Counted from the stretch's first letter, positions 25,612 through 34,618 are shown. The stretch: 56,077 nt of DNA from Chloroflexota bacterium (GCA_030611885.1 JAUWOY010000015.1:1-56077); one strand, 5' to 3'. Program-made: numbers and translations. Notes: generated by a model from the sequence alone, not told the origin.

Positions 25612-25629
25612 TCCAGAAGGAGGTGAAAA

Positions 25630-25869
25630 ATGAGCGGTCTGCCGAACATCGGCCTTCCAGAATTGCTTCTGATCCTTGGTGTTGTCCTGCTGATCTTTGG
25701 GCCAAGGCGGTTGGCCGGGCTGGGAGGCGCCCTGGGACAGACGATCAGGGACTTCCAACGGGCTCTGAAGGGCCTGGAGGATGAGGTGGGGTCAGACGTG
25801 GATGAGATCCCTGACATATCCGAAAAGCAAACCGGTCCAGAAGAGACAGGGGAGCGGAAACCCAGCTAA
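25630..25869 (+). CDS. tatA: Sec-independent translocase protein TatA
   Basis: TatA forms the pore-side component of twin-arginine export. The 79-residue protein has the N-terminal membrane helix (IGLPELLLILGVVLLIFGP), the glycine hinge at FGP, the amphipathic helix RRLAGLGGALGQTIRDFQRAL and a charged tail. No tatC is in the window. The neighbours encode cysteine-rich proteins, possibly metal-binding. AGAAGGAGGTGAAAA precedes the ATG. Confidence 0.9.
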   Translation: MSGLPNIGLPELLLILGVVLLIFGPRRLAGLGGALGQTIRDFQRALKGLEDEVGSDVDEIPDISEKQTGPEETGERKPS

Positions 25870-25886
25870 AGAGGGAGGTTTGACCA

Positions 25887-26243
25887 GTGGGAAAATACTG
25901 CCCGTTCCTTGAAACGGGACCCCGCCGGCAAGGGGACTCGCTTTATCGTTGCGCCGTGGGCGTTAACTTCTACTCCGTGGGGCCGGAGCGAGAGCTGTGC
26001 CACACTTGCCCTATCGCCCACCTGGGCGACGCTTTGCTCTGCGAGCACCTGGATGTCTATACTTTCCTGCAAGTCAACGAGGATGGAAAGCGATCCGTCC
26101 GAGTGGAAATGGAATGTCGCCTGGGAGCTGGCCAGGTGCCTGACTCGGTTCGGTGCGACATCTGCCCTGAGATGCAGGATGCCGGCCCGGAAGGCGTTCC
26201 GGGCCTCGTGTCGCTGGGAGATGTGCGGTGGTCGAGGGAGTAG
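25887..26243 (+). CDS. Eight-cysteine protein A, possible metal-cluster carrier
   Basis: I do not recognise the family. The 118-residue product has cysteines at positions 5, 22, 38, 41, 52, 77, 90 and 93. The last six follow CX2CX10CX24CX12CX2C, exactly the spacing in the next gene. Two CX2C pairs plus four more Cys could bind zinc or an iron-sulfur cluster. There is no signal peptide, so a cytoplasmic place is likely. The start is GTG with GAGGGAGG upstream. It overlaps the next gene by 16 bases. Confidence 0.7.
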   Translation: MGKYCPFLETGPRRQGDSLYRCAVGVNFYSVGPERELCHTCPIAHLGDALLCEHLDVYTFLQVNEDGKRSVRVEMECRLGAGQVPDSVRCDICPEMQDAGPEGVPGLVSLGDVRWSRE

Positions 26244-26539
26244 ACTCCGAGGGAGAGTCGTGCGAGTTCTTGGAGATCCCAAAGGAAGGTTTGCTTCTGC
26301 CCCGGTGCCGGATCTCGCTGGACCCGGGGTCGGTCTCCGCATTCTGTGCCCACTGTGAGGTGCCCCGGATTCGAAAGGGGCCTCATTGTCGCCACCTTGG
26401 CTTCCACACCCGAACGCGAGTCAATTGGTTCGGGACCCTGCGAGTGCAGGCGCTGCTGAGTTGCCGGTTGCACGGAGACACCGATATCTCGCTGGCCGAC
26501 TGCGCCCGCTGCCCAGACTACGAGGCCGACGGAGGATAG
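26228..26539 (+). CDS. Eight-cysteine protein B, paralogue of A
   Basis: The 103-residue protein has cysteines at 12, 27, 40, 43, 54, 79, 92 and 95. The six-cysteine core spacing is identical to protein A, while the other residues are strongly diverged (FCAHCEVPRIRKGPHC against LCHTCPIAHLGDALLC). It starts with GTG inside the end of gene A, so translation is coupled. The pair most likely acts as a heterodimer or on the same cofactor. Confidence 0.65.
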   Translation: MVEGVDSEGESCEFLEIPKEGLLLPRCRISLDPGSVSAFCAHCEVPRIRKGPHCRHLGFHTRTRVNWFGTLRVQALLSCRLHGDTDISLADCARCPDYEADGG

Positions 26540-26543
26540 AGCC

Positions 26544-27248
26544 ATGTTCATCTCTGTAGTAATTCCAGCCTATAACGAAGAGCGGTACCTGGGCCGCTGC
26601 CTGCAAGCGTTGCACACCCAAAGCTATCCGGCTTCACGCTTCGAGATCATCGTGGTGGACAACGGCAGCACAGATGCAACAGCGGACATTGCCCGCCGCC
26701 TTGGGGCGCGTGTCGTATCCGAGCCGCGCAAGGGGGTAGCACGCGCCCGGCAGACCGGTTTCGAGGCGGCGCGGAGTGAGATCATCGCCTCGACCGACGC
26801 CGATACCACCGTGCCGGCTTTCTGGCTGGCCCGTATCGCGGCCCACTTCGAGGCTGACCCTGACCTGGGTGCGGTATACGGCCCGGTGCACTGGCCCAAT
26901 GGCCGGCCGGTGGAGCAACTGGCGCTGCGCTACCCGGCCACCTGGGTGCTGTGGGCCAGCAACCGGGTTGGGCGCAGTCTGTGGTGGGGCAGCAACTTCG
27001 CCGTGCAGTGGGAGGTCTTCTACGCTGCTGGCGGCTTCCCCGTGGACTGGCCTTCGGGCGAGGATACCGATCTCTCCCTGCGGGTGAGCCGCATCGCTCC
27101 CGTTCGCTTCGACCCGGACCTGACGGTCCACGCCTCCAGCCGGCGGCTGCGTGAGGGCTGGGGTCGCTTGATGAGCCGTTCCACTGTGGGCATGGTGAAC
27201 CGCTTCGTGCTGCGGCAACCACCGCGGCCGATGCCGGACATAAGGTGA
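26544..27248 (+). CDS. Family 2 glycosyltransferase
   Basis: The 234-residue GT-A enzyme starts MFISVVIPAYNEERYLGRCL and has VVDNGSTDATADIARR, the metal-binding STDADTTVP (DXD-like), WWGSNFAVQWEVFYAAGGFP and the catalytic SGEDTDLSLRV. No membrane helices are seen, so it probably works on a membrane lipid as a peripheral enzyme. The donor is unknown. It starts four bases after the stop of protein B, so it is in the same operon. Confidence 0.9.
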   Translation: MFISVVIPAYNEERYLGRCLQALHTQSYPASRFEIIVVDNGSTDATADIARRLGARVVSEPRKGVARARQTGFEAARSEIIASTDADTTVPAFWLARIAAHFEADPDLGAVYGPVHWPNGRPVEQLALRYPATWVLWASNRVGRSLWWGSNFAVQWEVFYAAGGFPVDWPSGEDTDLSLRVSRIAPVRFDPDLTVHASSRRLREGWGRLMSRSTVGMVNRFVLRQPPRPMPDIR

Positions 27249-27326
27249 TGGCACACTTGCACAGAGAGGAAAGCAGGAGAGGATAAAATGGGCTGTTTTT
27301 GGAGGTGAAGATAGGAGGAAATCTCC

Positions 27327-28115
27327 ATGCTCATGTATCATGGTAATTTTGCAAAGCTCGCTTTGAGATCGGTTTGGTACCCTGCGTTGGGGAAAGCATT
27401 GGGCGCTGCAGCCCAACGCTTGTATGGATATCGAGTAGGGCCAGATGAAAAAGAGAATTTGGCCCTGCTTAGAGATTATCTCCAGCGACACTCAGCAATC
27501 GTTTATTTCAATCATCTCTTTTTGGGGGATGGCCCCCTGGTCATAACATTTTTGCTGAACAATCTTGGCGATTCCATCCGGATAATAAGTGGAGCTGAAT
27601 CACGGAAGCATTATGACTTCCGCCGAGATCCAGTAAATGCCTCGATACTGCGGCTAGCTTATCCTTTGGGGATAAGATTGTTTCCCGTTGTTCAGCATTA
27701 TGACCGAGACTCCTATAGTTACGGGGAGAGAGTAAGATGGTTGCGCAAATTTGTTAAGGGAGCAAAGGAGATATTGAGTCAACCTGGCGGGATAATCGTT
27801 ATAGCTCCTGAAGGGACGAGAAGTCCTGACGGCGCTCTCCAAAAAGCTCAAAGTGGCCTCGCGCACCTGGATAAATATGGTGACTCCCCTTATTTTTTCC
27901 CGGTAGCGCTCATCCCCAAGGATGAGTTTGAGCGTGGAATAAGCCCCGGAAGCAATTTTGAGTTAAGAACAGCTCGACCATTCCTGGCAGAAGAGATTCT
28001 CCCCGAAATCCCTGAAGGGCTCTCGCTCGCTGATGGGATGATGCTGAGACTGGCTAGGCTCCTACCGGAAGAGATGAGGGGAGTCTACACCCCTTATCTC
28101 AGCCCGCGCAGATAA
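27327..28115 (+). CDS. PlsC-type phospholipid acyltransferase
   Basis: The 262-residue protein carries both acyltransferase boxes: VYFNHLFLGDGPL (NHX4D) near residue 55 and IAPEGTRSPDG near residue 157. It therefore should esterify a glycerol-based lipid. The N-terminal region has no clear transmembrane helix. GGAGGAAATCTCC precedes the ATG. Two catalytically altered relatives of the same fold lie at 31524 and 36349. Confidence 0.82.
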   Translation: MLMYHGNFAKLALRSVWYPALGKALGAAAQRLYGYRVGPDEKENLALLRDYLQRHSAIVYFNHLFLGDGPLVITFLLNNLGDSIRIISGAESRKHYDFRRDPVNASILRLAYPLGIRLFPVVQHYDRDSYSYGERVRWLRKFVKGAKEILSQPGGIIVIAPEGTRSPDGALQKAQSGLAHLDKYGDSPYFFPVALIPKDEFERGISPGSNFELRTARPFLAEEILPEIPEGLSLADGMMLRLARLLPEEMRGVYTPYLSPRR

Positions 28116-28149
28116 TACAGAAGTTTTGCAGATTTTACAAAATCGCCGA

Positions 28150-28270
28150 CAGAAAGCTGTCAACGGATTCAGGGATCGGATTGAACGGATTCAGGCCCGG
28201 ATTGGGCAGAAGGAGTCTCACCAGATATGTGATTATCCGTTCAATTCGTTCCAGAAATCCGTTGACAGTG
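28150..28270. repeat. Dispersed inverted repeat with TGTCAACGGATT ends, copy 1
   Basis: CTGTCAACGGATTCAGGGA at the left pairs with TCCAGAAATCCGTTGACAG at the right. TTGAACGGATT and ATCCGTTCAA make an inner stem. A second copy lies at 46997-47083. It sits in the leader of the DegV gene; the open frame running through it upstream of 28321 is not coding. Confidence 0.85.
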
Positions 28271-28320
28271 TGCCCTACGTAAAAAGTGCAAAACTACTGA
28301 TAATAGATGGAAGGACAAAG

Positions 28321-29178
28321 ATGAGCAAAATAGCCATTCTCACCGACAGCGTCACTTGCTTTCCACCAAAGCTGGCCGAGGAGCACAACATCCACGTAAT
28401 ACCCGTCCACATCAATTTTGGCGGAAAGAGCTACCGCGATGGGGTGGACATCACCCCAGCCCAATTCTACAAGATGCTCCGCCAGGCTGTGGATTTGCCG
28501 ACGACCTCCGCCTCCTCCGTGGGGGAATACCAGGTCTTTTATCGGGAGCTGGGCCAAGGGGCGAAGGCCATTGTTTGCATCACCTACTCTGGCAGCTTGG
28601 GGATGGGCTACGATTCCGCCGTGGCGGCCAGCAGAGCCCTCAACTCACCTCACGTCCACGTCGTTGATTCCCGCACTGCGTTGATGGCCGAGGGGTTCCT
28701 GGCGCTGGAGGCCGCGCGCGCCACGGCGGGAGGGGAGGACCTGGCCGGCGTGGTGAGGAGGGTCGAGGAGCTCATCCCCAGGGTGAACCTCTTCATCGTC
28801 TTCGAGACGTTGGAGTACCTGCATCGGGGCGGGCGCATAGGCAAGGCGGAGGCCCTGCTGGGCTCGCTCCTGCAAATCAAGCCCATCCTTTACGTGCCGA
28901 CCGAGAAGGGCGTCTTTGACGTCCTGGGGAAGGCCCGTACCAAAAGGAAGGCGATGAACCAGATGTTGAACCTGATGGCCAGAGAGGTGGGGGACAACCC
29001 TGTCCACGTCGCCGTCCAGCACGCCGACGTTCCAGAGGAAGCCCAGAGTTTCATGGAGGAGATAGCATCGCGCTTCAACTGCGTGGAGCTTCACCTCGCC
29101 GATTTCAGCCCCGTTGTGGGGACTCACACCGGCCCCGGCGCGATAAGCGTGGCCTTTTACGCCGAGACGCCCAAATGA
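28321..29178 (+). CDS. DegV-family fatty-acid-binding protein
   Basis: DegV/FakB proteins hold one fatty acid, in Gram-positives for phosphorylation by FakA. The 285-residue product begins MSKIAILTDSVTCFPPKLAEE, has the TTSASSVGEYQ lipid-loop region, YLHRGGRIGKAEALLGSLLQIKPIL and the terminal GTHTGPGAISVAFY. The start at 28321 follows GGAAGGACAAAG and lies just past a dispersed repeat. It overlaps the prenyltransferase gene by four bases. No FakA kinase is in the window. It probably supplies acyl chains to the nearby acyltransferases. Confidence 0.92.
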   Translation: MSKIAILTDSVTCFPPKLAEEHNIHVIPVHINFGGKSYRDGVDITPAQFYKMLRQAVDLPTTSASSVGEYQVFYRELGQGAKAIVCITYSGSLGMGYDSAVAASRALNSPHVHVVDSRTALMAEGFLALEAARATAGGEDLAGVVRRVEELIPRVNLFIVFETLEYLHRGGRIGKAEALLGSLLQIKPILYVPTEKGVFDVLGKARTKRKAMNQMLNLMAREVGDNPVHVAVQHADVPEEAQSFMEEIASRFNCVELHLADFSPVVGTHTGPGAISVAFYAETPK

Positions 29179-29924
29179 GGAGAAAAGTGACGGAAGAGAT
29201 CATTGAGATTCCACGCCACGTAGCGCTTATTATGGACGGCAACGGACGTTGGGCCCAGCAACGGGGCCTGCCCCGCCTGGCGGGGCACCGCGCCGGGGCG
29301 GAGAGCGCCCATCGGCTGTTAGGGGCCGGCCTGGGCTTCGGGCTCAAGATCGCAACCCTCTATGGCTTCTCCATCGAGAACTGGCAAAGGCCCTGGGAAG
29401 AGGTGACGGGCCTGTTCAGGATATTCGAGGAGTTCATTGACAAATACACCCAGGAGCTTCACCAAAACGGCGCCCAACTGCGCCACCTGGGTCGCCTGGA
29501 AGGGCTGCCGGAGAGCCTGGTAGAAAAGATAAAATGGGTCATGGAGCTGACCAGGGACAACGACCGGCTCATCGTGAACTTCGCCTTCAATTACGGCGGG
29601 AGGGCGGAGATCGTGGACGCAGCGAAGCGGGTCATCGAAGCCTATCGCCGGGGCGAGCTCGCTCTCGACGCCCTCGACGAAGGACTATTCGAGAGATACC
29701 TCTACACGGCGGCCCTGCCCGAAGTGGACCTCATCATCCGCACAGGGGGCGAGAAGCGCCTCTCCAACTTCCTGCTCTGGCAGTCGGCCCACGCCTATTT
29801 CTACTCCACCCCCGTCTACTGGCCCGACTTCGACGAAGAGGAGCTTCGCAAGGCACTCGTGGCCTACAGCCAGCGGCGGACTGGCGTCCGCACTATTAAA
29901 AATGGGATCAAAACATCACTATAA
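29175..29924 (+). CDS. uppS: cis-Prenyltransferase (undecaprenyl diphosphate synthase-like)
   Basis: The enzyme adds isopentenyl units in cis to an allylic diphosphate. The 249-residue protein has HVALIMDGNGRWAQQRG with the catalytic Asp near residue 21, TLYGFSIENWQRP, FAFNYGGRAEI, and DLIIRTGGEKRLSNFLLWQ ending in WPDFDEEEL. All conserved positions I know are present. Its setting among lipid genes, rather than with cdsA or dxr, leaves open whether it makes the cell-wall carrier or another polyprenol. ATGA overlap with DegV. Confidence 0.93.
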   Translation: MRRKVTEEIIEIPRHVALIMDGNGRWAQQRGLPRLAGHRAGAESAHRLLGAGLGFGLKIATLYGFSIENWQRPWEEVTGLFRIFEEFIDKYTQELHQNGAQLRHLGRLEGLPESLVEKIKWVMELTRDNDRLIVNFAFNYGGRAEIVDAAKRVIEAYRRGELALDALDEGLFERYLYTAALPEVDLIIRTGGEKRLSNFLLWQSAHAYFYSTPVYWPDFDEEELRKALVAYSQRRTGVRTIKNGIKTSL

Positions 29925-29939
29925 ACAAAGGAGGATGTC

Positions 29940-31385
29940 ATGAAAAGCTTCACCCAGAGGTTGATGGATGGAGGAACAGGAGAAGCTCTGGAGGGGATCA
30001 TCTACGGGCTTGCCCGCCGTGACTCCCTGCGGGGCCTGTTCCTCCGGCAATTCGAGAGAAAGACGATGCGAGACCTGGCTGATGGCCGGAGGCCGCCGAA
30101 CCAGCTCCCTGGCATCCACCGGGACAGGAGGCTGCTGGGCCTATCCATGCTCTACGGCCTCGACAGGGCCCTGCGAAGGGGGCTCGTCGCCGATGCGGTG
30201 GCGAGGAGGTCCCTGCACAGCCTGGTGCAGTGGAACATCGTCGAGGGGTATCACAGGGAGTTCAAAGATAAGTTCGAGACCGAGCACGGCGGCTGGCCTC
30301 CCTGGTTTTTGGTCATCGGCCCAGGCAAGGCTTGCAACCTGCGCTGCAAAGGCTGCTACGCCAACTCCAGCGCCAGAAACCCTGAGAGGCTGGACTGGGA
30401 GATCACGGACCGCATCATATCCGAGGCCAAGGAGCTTTGGGGCGTAAGGTTCTTCACCATCACCGGCGGGGAGCCGATGGCCTATAAATCCAACGGCAAA
30501 GGCATCCTGGACATCTTCGAGAAGCACAACGATGCCTTTTTCCTCATGTACACCAACGGCACGCTGATTGACGAAAAGGCGGCGCGGAGGATGGCCCAGG
30601 CGGGCAACGTCACGCCCGCCTTCTCGGTGGAGGGGATGGAGGAGAAGACGGACGCCCGGAGGGGGAAGGGCGTCTTCCAGAGGGTGCTGCGCGGCATGGC
30701 CAACCTCAGGGAGGCAGGAGTTCCCTTCGGAGTATCATTAACCGCCACCTGCGCCAACTACCAGGAGATACTCTCCGACGAATTCCTCGATCTCTTCTTC
30801 GAGGAGCAGGGGGCTCTCTACGGCTGGATCTTCCAGTACATGCCCATCGGCCGGCGCTTCACCCTCGAACTGATGCCCACCCCGGAGCAGAGAGTCTGGA
30901 TGCTGAGGCGGATGTGGCAGGTGGTGAAGGAGCGCAAGATATTCCTGATTGATTTCTGGAACTCCGGCCCCTCCGTGTTCGGCTGCCTCGCAGGGGGCAA
31001 GGAGATCGGCTACCTGTACATTGACTGGAACGGGAAGGTGATGCCCTGCGTCTTCTACCCCTACTCGCCGGTCAACATCCTCGAGGTCTACAAAAACGGC
31101 GGGAATCTGCAGGACGCCTGGAGTCACCCCTTCTTTGAAGCCATACGCCAGTGGCAGTGCGAGTATGCTGCGAAGCAAGGCAACTGGCTGATGCCTTGCC
31201 CCATCAGGGATCACCACGCGATGGCCCGCAAGCTCGTCGAGGTCCATCGCGCTGAGCCCGAGGACGAGATGGCGAGGGAGGCGCTCCTGGACGAGGATTA
31301 CTACCGAGGGCTGGTGGACTACGACCGGAGGCTGGCCGAGCTAACCGAGGGCATCTGGGAAAAGGAGTACCTGAGGCAAAGGTGA
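29940..31385 (+). CDS. Radical SAM protein with SPASM-like C-terminus
   Basis: The 481-residue protein has an unassigned helical N-terminal region (1-120), the cluster motif ACNLRCKGCY (Cys 132, 136, 139), FFTITGGEPMAYKS and a barrel to about residue 340. A C-terminal cysteine set (VFGCLAGGKE, GKVMPCVFYP, WQCEY, LMPCPIRD) could hold an auxiliary Fe-S cluster. The substrate is unknown. Because it lies between a prenyltransferase and a PlsC-like gene, a lipid substrate is plausible. AAAGGAGGATGTC precedes the ATG, 15 bases after uppS. Confidence 0.85.
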   Translation: MKSFTQRLMDGGTGEALEGIIYGLARRDSLRGLFLRQFERKTMRDLADGRRPPNQLPGIHRDRRLLGLSMLYGLDRALRRGLVADAVARRSLHSLVQWNIVEGYHREFKDKFETEHGGWPPWFLVIGPGKACNLRCKGCYANSSARNPERLDWEITDRIISEAKELWGVRFFTITGGEPMAYKSNGKGILDIFEKHNDAFFLMYTNGTLIDEKAARRMAQAGNVTPAFSVEGMEEKTDARRGKGVFQRVLRGMANLREAGVPFGVSLTATCANYQEILSDEFLDLFFEEQGALYGWIFQYMPIGRRFTLELMPTPEQRVWMLRRMWQVVKERKIFLIDFWNSGPSVFGCLAGGKEIGYLYIDWNGKVMPCVFYPYSPVNILEVYKNGGNLQDAWSHPFFEAIRQWQCEYAAKQGNWLMPCPIRDHHAMARKLVEVHRAEPEDEMAREALLDEDYYRGLVDYDRRLAELTEGIWEKEYLRQR

Positions 31386-31409
31386 AAGCGACAACTTAAA
31401 CTATGGTTC

Positions 31410-31478
31410 GCAGGTAGGGGTGTAGCAATGCTACATCCCTACCTGCAATAGGAGCGAAGTTGGAGACTTCGCACTCCA
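31410..31478. other. Two adjacent hairpins
   Basis: GCAGGTAGGG pairs with CCCTACCTGC (31410-31446, loop region also self-pairing), and GGAGCGAAGT pairs with ACTTCGCACTCC (31451-31478). They lie between the radical SAM gene and the PlsC-like gene. No T tract follows, so they may be repeats or mRNA-stability elements. Confidence 0.6.
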
Positions 31479-31523
31479 CGGGACTTGAAACACCTACGCC
31501 GATGCGAAAAGGAGGCAAAAACT

Positions 31524-32357
31524 ATGAAAGAAGTGCTAAGCCACATACAGGCGGCTTCGAGCATATTGGAGAAAATCCCTCAGAAGGTTGAAGCCCAGTT
31601 GCGTTCATGGAGGCTGCTGGAACGCAGCAGGTGGGTCCGAAAGATGACGGACATGGCGATAGTGGGTATCGAGGTGGAACCGCTTCCCGCCTGTCTGGGC
31701 GATAGTCAGCGTGCGATTTTGGTGAGCAATTATCCCTCGGTTTCACAGACGCTGAGAACGGTCCTGAAAGTTAGCTGTCGTCTGCCCGGAGAGAAGCTCC
31801 GCTTGAAAGCCATCGCCAGAAAAGAAGTCGCGGTGGGAGCCAATGTGCTGCTAAGAGCTTTGGGGGTAGATCAGCTCATCTTCCCGGCCCTGAAGGACCA
31901 ATCCGGGAAATACGTATTGGAGCCCGACACTCTCAAGAAGGTTCTGGCCCATCTCGATGGCCAGGGGAATGTCCTGTGGCTTTCGATCACGGGCAACACG
32001 CGGGGCAACGGCCTGTTGGAGCGCGATCTGAGAACCGGGGCGGCGCTGTTCTCCCTCAAGAAGAAGATCCCCATCGTGCCCATGGGATTGGTGACCAAAG
32101 AGAAAGAGGGGAAGCCGGAAATAGTGAGAGTCAGGTTCGGTGAGCCAATAAATCCGCCAGAGGTGGGGAAATTAAGCGAGTTCGAAAGGGGCGATTTTTT
32201 GCTCGATATTTCGCGGTTGATAATGTGCCGGATAGCCGCCCTGCTCCCTCCCGGACAGAGGGGGGATTTTGAGGATGTCGAGGATAAGTTGAGAGAAGTA
32301 AGGGATAGGCTAGATGGAATATATCCTTCTTGCCCTGAGGGGAAGAACAGGGTATAA
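31524..32357 (+). CDS. Catalytically altered PlsC-fold protein, copy 1
   Basis: The 277-residue protein aligns with PlsC-type acyltransferases, but the first box reads SNYPSVSQ (residues 68-75), so the catalytic His and Asp of NHX4D are Tyr and Gln. The second box reads GNTRGNG (157-163) instead of EGTRS. KKKIPIVPMGLV (179-190) still matches the family. It may bind lipids or partner a real acyltransferase instead of catalysing transfer itself. AAGGAGGCAAAAACT precedes the ATG. A near-duplicate lies at 36349. Confidence 0.75.
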   Translation: MKEVLSHIQAASSILEKIPQKVEAQLRSWRLLERSRWVRKMTDMAIVGIEVEPLPACLGDSQRAILVSNYPSVSQTLRTVLKVSCRLPGEKLRLKAIARKEVAVGANVLLRALGVDQLIFPALKDQSGKYVLEPDTLKKVLAHLDGQGNVLWLSITGNTRGNGLLERDLRTGAALFSLKKKIPIVPMGLVTKEKEGKPEIVRVRFGEPINPPEVGKLSEFERGDFLLDISRLIMCRIAALLPPGQRGDFEDVEDKLREVRDRLDGIYPSCPEGKNRV

Positions 32358-32373
32358 TTGCAATACGATTTTG

Positions 32374-32414
32374 CAGGTGCAACGCACTTCGGCTGAAAAA
32401 GTGCGCTGCACCTG
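32374..32414 (+). other. Hairpin with CAGGTGCA/GTGCACCTG arms
   Basis: CAGGTGCAACGCACTT pairs with AAGTGCGCTGCACCTG around an 8- to 10-nt loop. It lies between the PlsC-like gene and the MFS gene. A TATAAT at 32353-32358 just upstream might serve as a -10 for the MFS gene. Confidence 0.6.
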
Positions 32415-32444
32415 GTTGGGTGAGAAGTTACGAACGGAGTTGAC

Positions 32445-33689
32445 TTGACCGTGTTGACGAAAGAAGAATATCCTTCGGTGCTGAGAAACAGGCATTTCCG
32501 GCGGCTATGCGCCGCCCAATTCGCATCTTTGGTGGCCACCTACGCCATCTACTTCGCCTCCATGGCCCTGGTGGAGGAGATCACTCGCTCCAGCGCCCAG
32601 ATGGGCCTGATGATCTTCTCCTCTACCCTGCCGGGGCTGCTTTTCGGGCTGCTGGCAGGGGTGGTGGTGGACCGCTACGAGCGGGTGAGGGTCATGATGG
32701 CTGCCAACATCCTGCGCGTCCTGGTAGCCCTGGCCTTCACCGCCGCCGTCTACTTCTTCCCCCGCATCTACCTGCTGCTGACGATTTACATGACCAATTT
32801 TTGCATCTCGGCCCTCGCCCAGTTTGTGATCTCGGCCGAGGGGGCCACCGTCCCCCGCCTGGTCGGCGAGAAGAGGCTTATGGCGGCCAACTCGCTCTTC
32901 AACGTCTCCTCCCTGGCCGCTCAGGGGGCTGGCTTGGTCGTCTTAGCCCCACTGCTGTTGAAAATCAGCGGGGCGGAGGCGGTCGGTCTGGTGGGGGCCG
33001 TCCTCTACCTGGCAGGCCTGGTCGCCATCGCCCCCCTGCCCAGGGAGAATATGACCCGCAGGGCGAGGCAGGGACGGGGGCCGACCGAGGTCTGGGCCGA
33101 ACTCAAGGAGGGCTGGCGCTTCATTTTCAACGACCGCCCCGTCGCCTGGGCCACCTTGCAGTTGACCCTCACCTCCATGCTGACCCTTTTGCTCTCCACT
33201 CTGGCGCCGGGCTTCGTGGCCCGCGTCCTCGGCCTGGAGGTGGCCGACGCGGTCTACATGGCCGTGCCTGTGGGAGTCGGTTTTGGGCTGGGCATAGCCC
33301 TGGTGGGACGGCGAGGTGGGCTGTTGAGCAAGGAGAAGTGGATTAACATCGGGCTCATCGTCCTGGGCCTCGCCTTGGCCACGCTGCCTTTCCTGAGGAA
33401 GGCGAGCGGCCCCTCCCTGCTCCTTCTGGCGGTGGTCGGCTTCGCCATGGGCCTGGGCCTGGCCCTGATCACCATTCCTGCCAAGACCATCCTGCAGGAG
33501 CGCCCGCCGGCGGGGATGAGGGGGCGGGTCATCTCCACCCAACTGGTTCTGGGGAACGCCGCCTCCACCCTGCCCATGCCCCTGGGTGGGGGCCTGGCGG
33601 ACCTCATCGGCATCAGGAAGATGATCTTTATCCTGGCCTGCGTCACCCTGGGGGCAGCGGCGGCCAGCATCCGGCAGGCTCGTAGCTGA
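32445..33689 (+). CDS. Major facilitator superfamily transporter
   Basis: The 414-residue protein has about twelve hydrophobic helices and the MFS motif GLLAGVVVDRYERVRVM between helices 2 and 3. It resembles the MFS_3 group that includes lysophospholipid transporter LplT and siderophore exporters. LplT is usually found beside acyltransferases, as here. The substrate is unproven. The start is probably TTG at 32445, with a GTG at 32451 as an alternative. The patatin gene follows after 11 bases. Confidence 0.82.
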   Translation: MTVLTKEEYPSVLRNRHFRRLCAAQFASLVATYAIYFASMALVEEITRSSAQMGLMIFSSTLPGLLFGLLAGVVVDRYERVRVMMAANILRVLVALAFTAAVYFFPRIYLLLTIYMTNFCISALAQFVISAEGATVPRLVGEKRLMAANSLFNVSSLAAQGAGLVVLAPLLLKISGAEAVGLVGAVLYLAGLVAIAPLPRENMTRRARQGRGPTEVWAELKEGWRFIFNDRPVAWATLQLTLTSMLTLLLSTLAPGFVARVLGLEVADAVYMAVPVGVGFGLGIALVGRRGGLLSKEKWINIGLIVLGLALATLPFLRKASGPSLLLLAVVGFAMGLGLALITIPAKTILQERPPAGMRGRVISTQLVLGNAASTLPMPLGGGLADLIGIRKMIFILACVTLGAAAASIRQARS

Positions 33690-33700
33690 GGAGAAGGCAA

Positions 33701-34618
33701 ATGCTTCGATTTTTCCGTCGTCCGAAGGCTTTACCCTTGAGGGCTCCAGCCCAAAGGGTGGGATTGGCCCTGAGCGGCGGTGGCGCCCGAGGGCTGGCGC
33801 ACATCGGCGTGCTCAAGGTTTTAGAACGGGAGGGCATCCCCGTTGATTTCCTGGCCGGCACCAGCATGGGTGGGGTAATTGCCGCCGCCTATGCCTCCGG
33901 CCTGAGCGTCGAATACATCGAGAAAGAGGCCCTGTGCATGGGGCGGCTGCGAAACCTCATGGCCCTCATGGACCGCTCCCTGCCCAGGCTGGGCCTGTTC
34001 GAGGGCCAGAAGGTGCAGGAGTATCTGGCCGGGCATCTGGGGGACATCACCTTCGACGAATTGAAGATACCTCTGGCACTGGTGGCCGTTGACCTGGAGA
34101 CGGGCGAGGAGGTGCTCCTGAGGAGCGGCCGGGTAGTGGACGCGGTGAGGGCCACCATCTCCCTCCCCGGCGTCTTCGCCCCCTTGCGGCTGGATGGTCG
34201 CCTTCTGGTGGACGGCGGGGTGCTCAACAACCTGCCCGCCGATGTCGTCCACGAGATGGGGGCGGACATCGTCATCGCCGTAGACGTGGGCGCAAAGATC
34301 GGGGATCTGCCCCGCCTTTTAGAAGCGGAAAAGAAACGCCTCCCCTTGACCCAGATCCCCTTTATCGTCGAGACCCTGCGCCGCACGGTGGGGATCATGG
34401 AGGGGTGGATCAGCGCCCAAAAGCTCGCCCAGGCCAAGCCTGAGGTGCTGATCAAGCCGGCGCTGAGCGAGGACGTCGGCCTCTTTGCCGGCTTCAACCG
34501 CGTGGCGGAGTGCATAGCCGCGGGGGAGGAGGCGGCTGCGACGTGGGTGCCGGTCATCCGGGCGGCCGTCGGCGATAGCTCGGAGAAGCAAGGACACGAG
34601 GATGAGATCACCGGGTAA
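33701..34618 (+). CDS. Patatin-like phospholipase
   Basis: The 305-residue protein has the patatin catalytic elements: GLALSGGGARGLAHIGVL (oxyanion hole), GTSMGGV with the nucleophile Ser (GXSXG), and VDGGVLNNLP with the catalytic Asp. It is of the small RssA/YchK type and probably cuts acyl chains from phospholipids. It overlaps the UbiB-family gene by 17 bases, so the two are translated together. AGGAGAAGGCAA precedes the ATG. Confidence 0.92.
   Translation: MLRFFRRPKALPLRAPAQRVGLALSGGGARGLAHIGVLKVLEREGIPVDFLAGTSMGGVIAAAYASGLSVEYIEKEALCMGRLRNLMALMDRSLPRLGLFEGQKVQEYLAGHLGDITFDELKIPLALVAVDLETGEEVLLRSGRVVDAVRATISLPGVFAPLRLDGRLLVDGGVLNNLPADVVHEMGADIVIAVDVGAKIGDLPRLLEAEKKRLPLTQIPFIVETLRRTVGIMEGWISAQKLAQAKPEVLIKPALSEDVGLFAGFNRVAECIAAGEEAAATWVPVIRAAVGDSSEKQGHEDEITG

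Noticed and set aside
28126..28320. N-terminal extension of the DegV protein
   Set aside because: This upstream part of the frame runs through a dispersed inverted repeat. The family-typical start MSKIAILTDS with a ribosome site lies at 28321.
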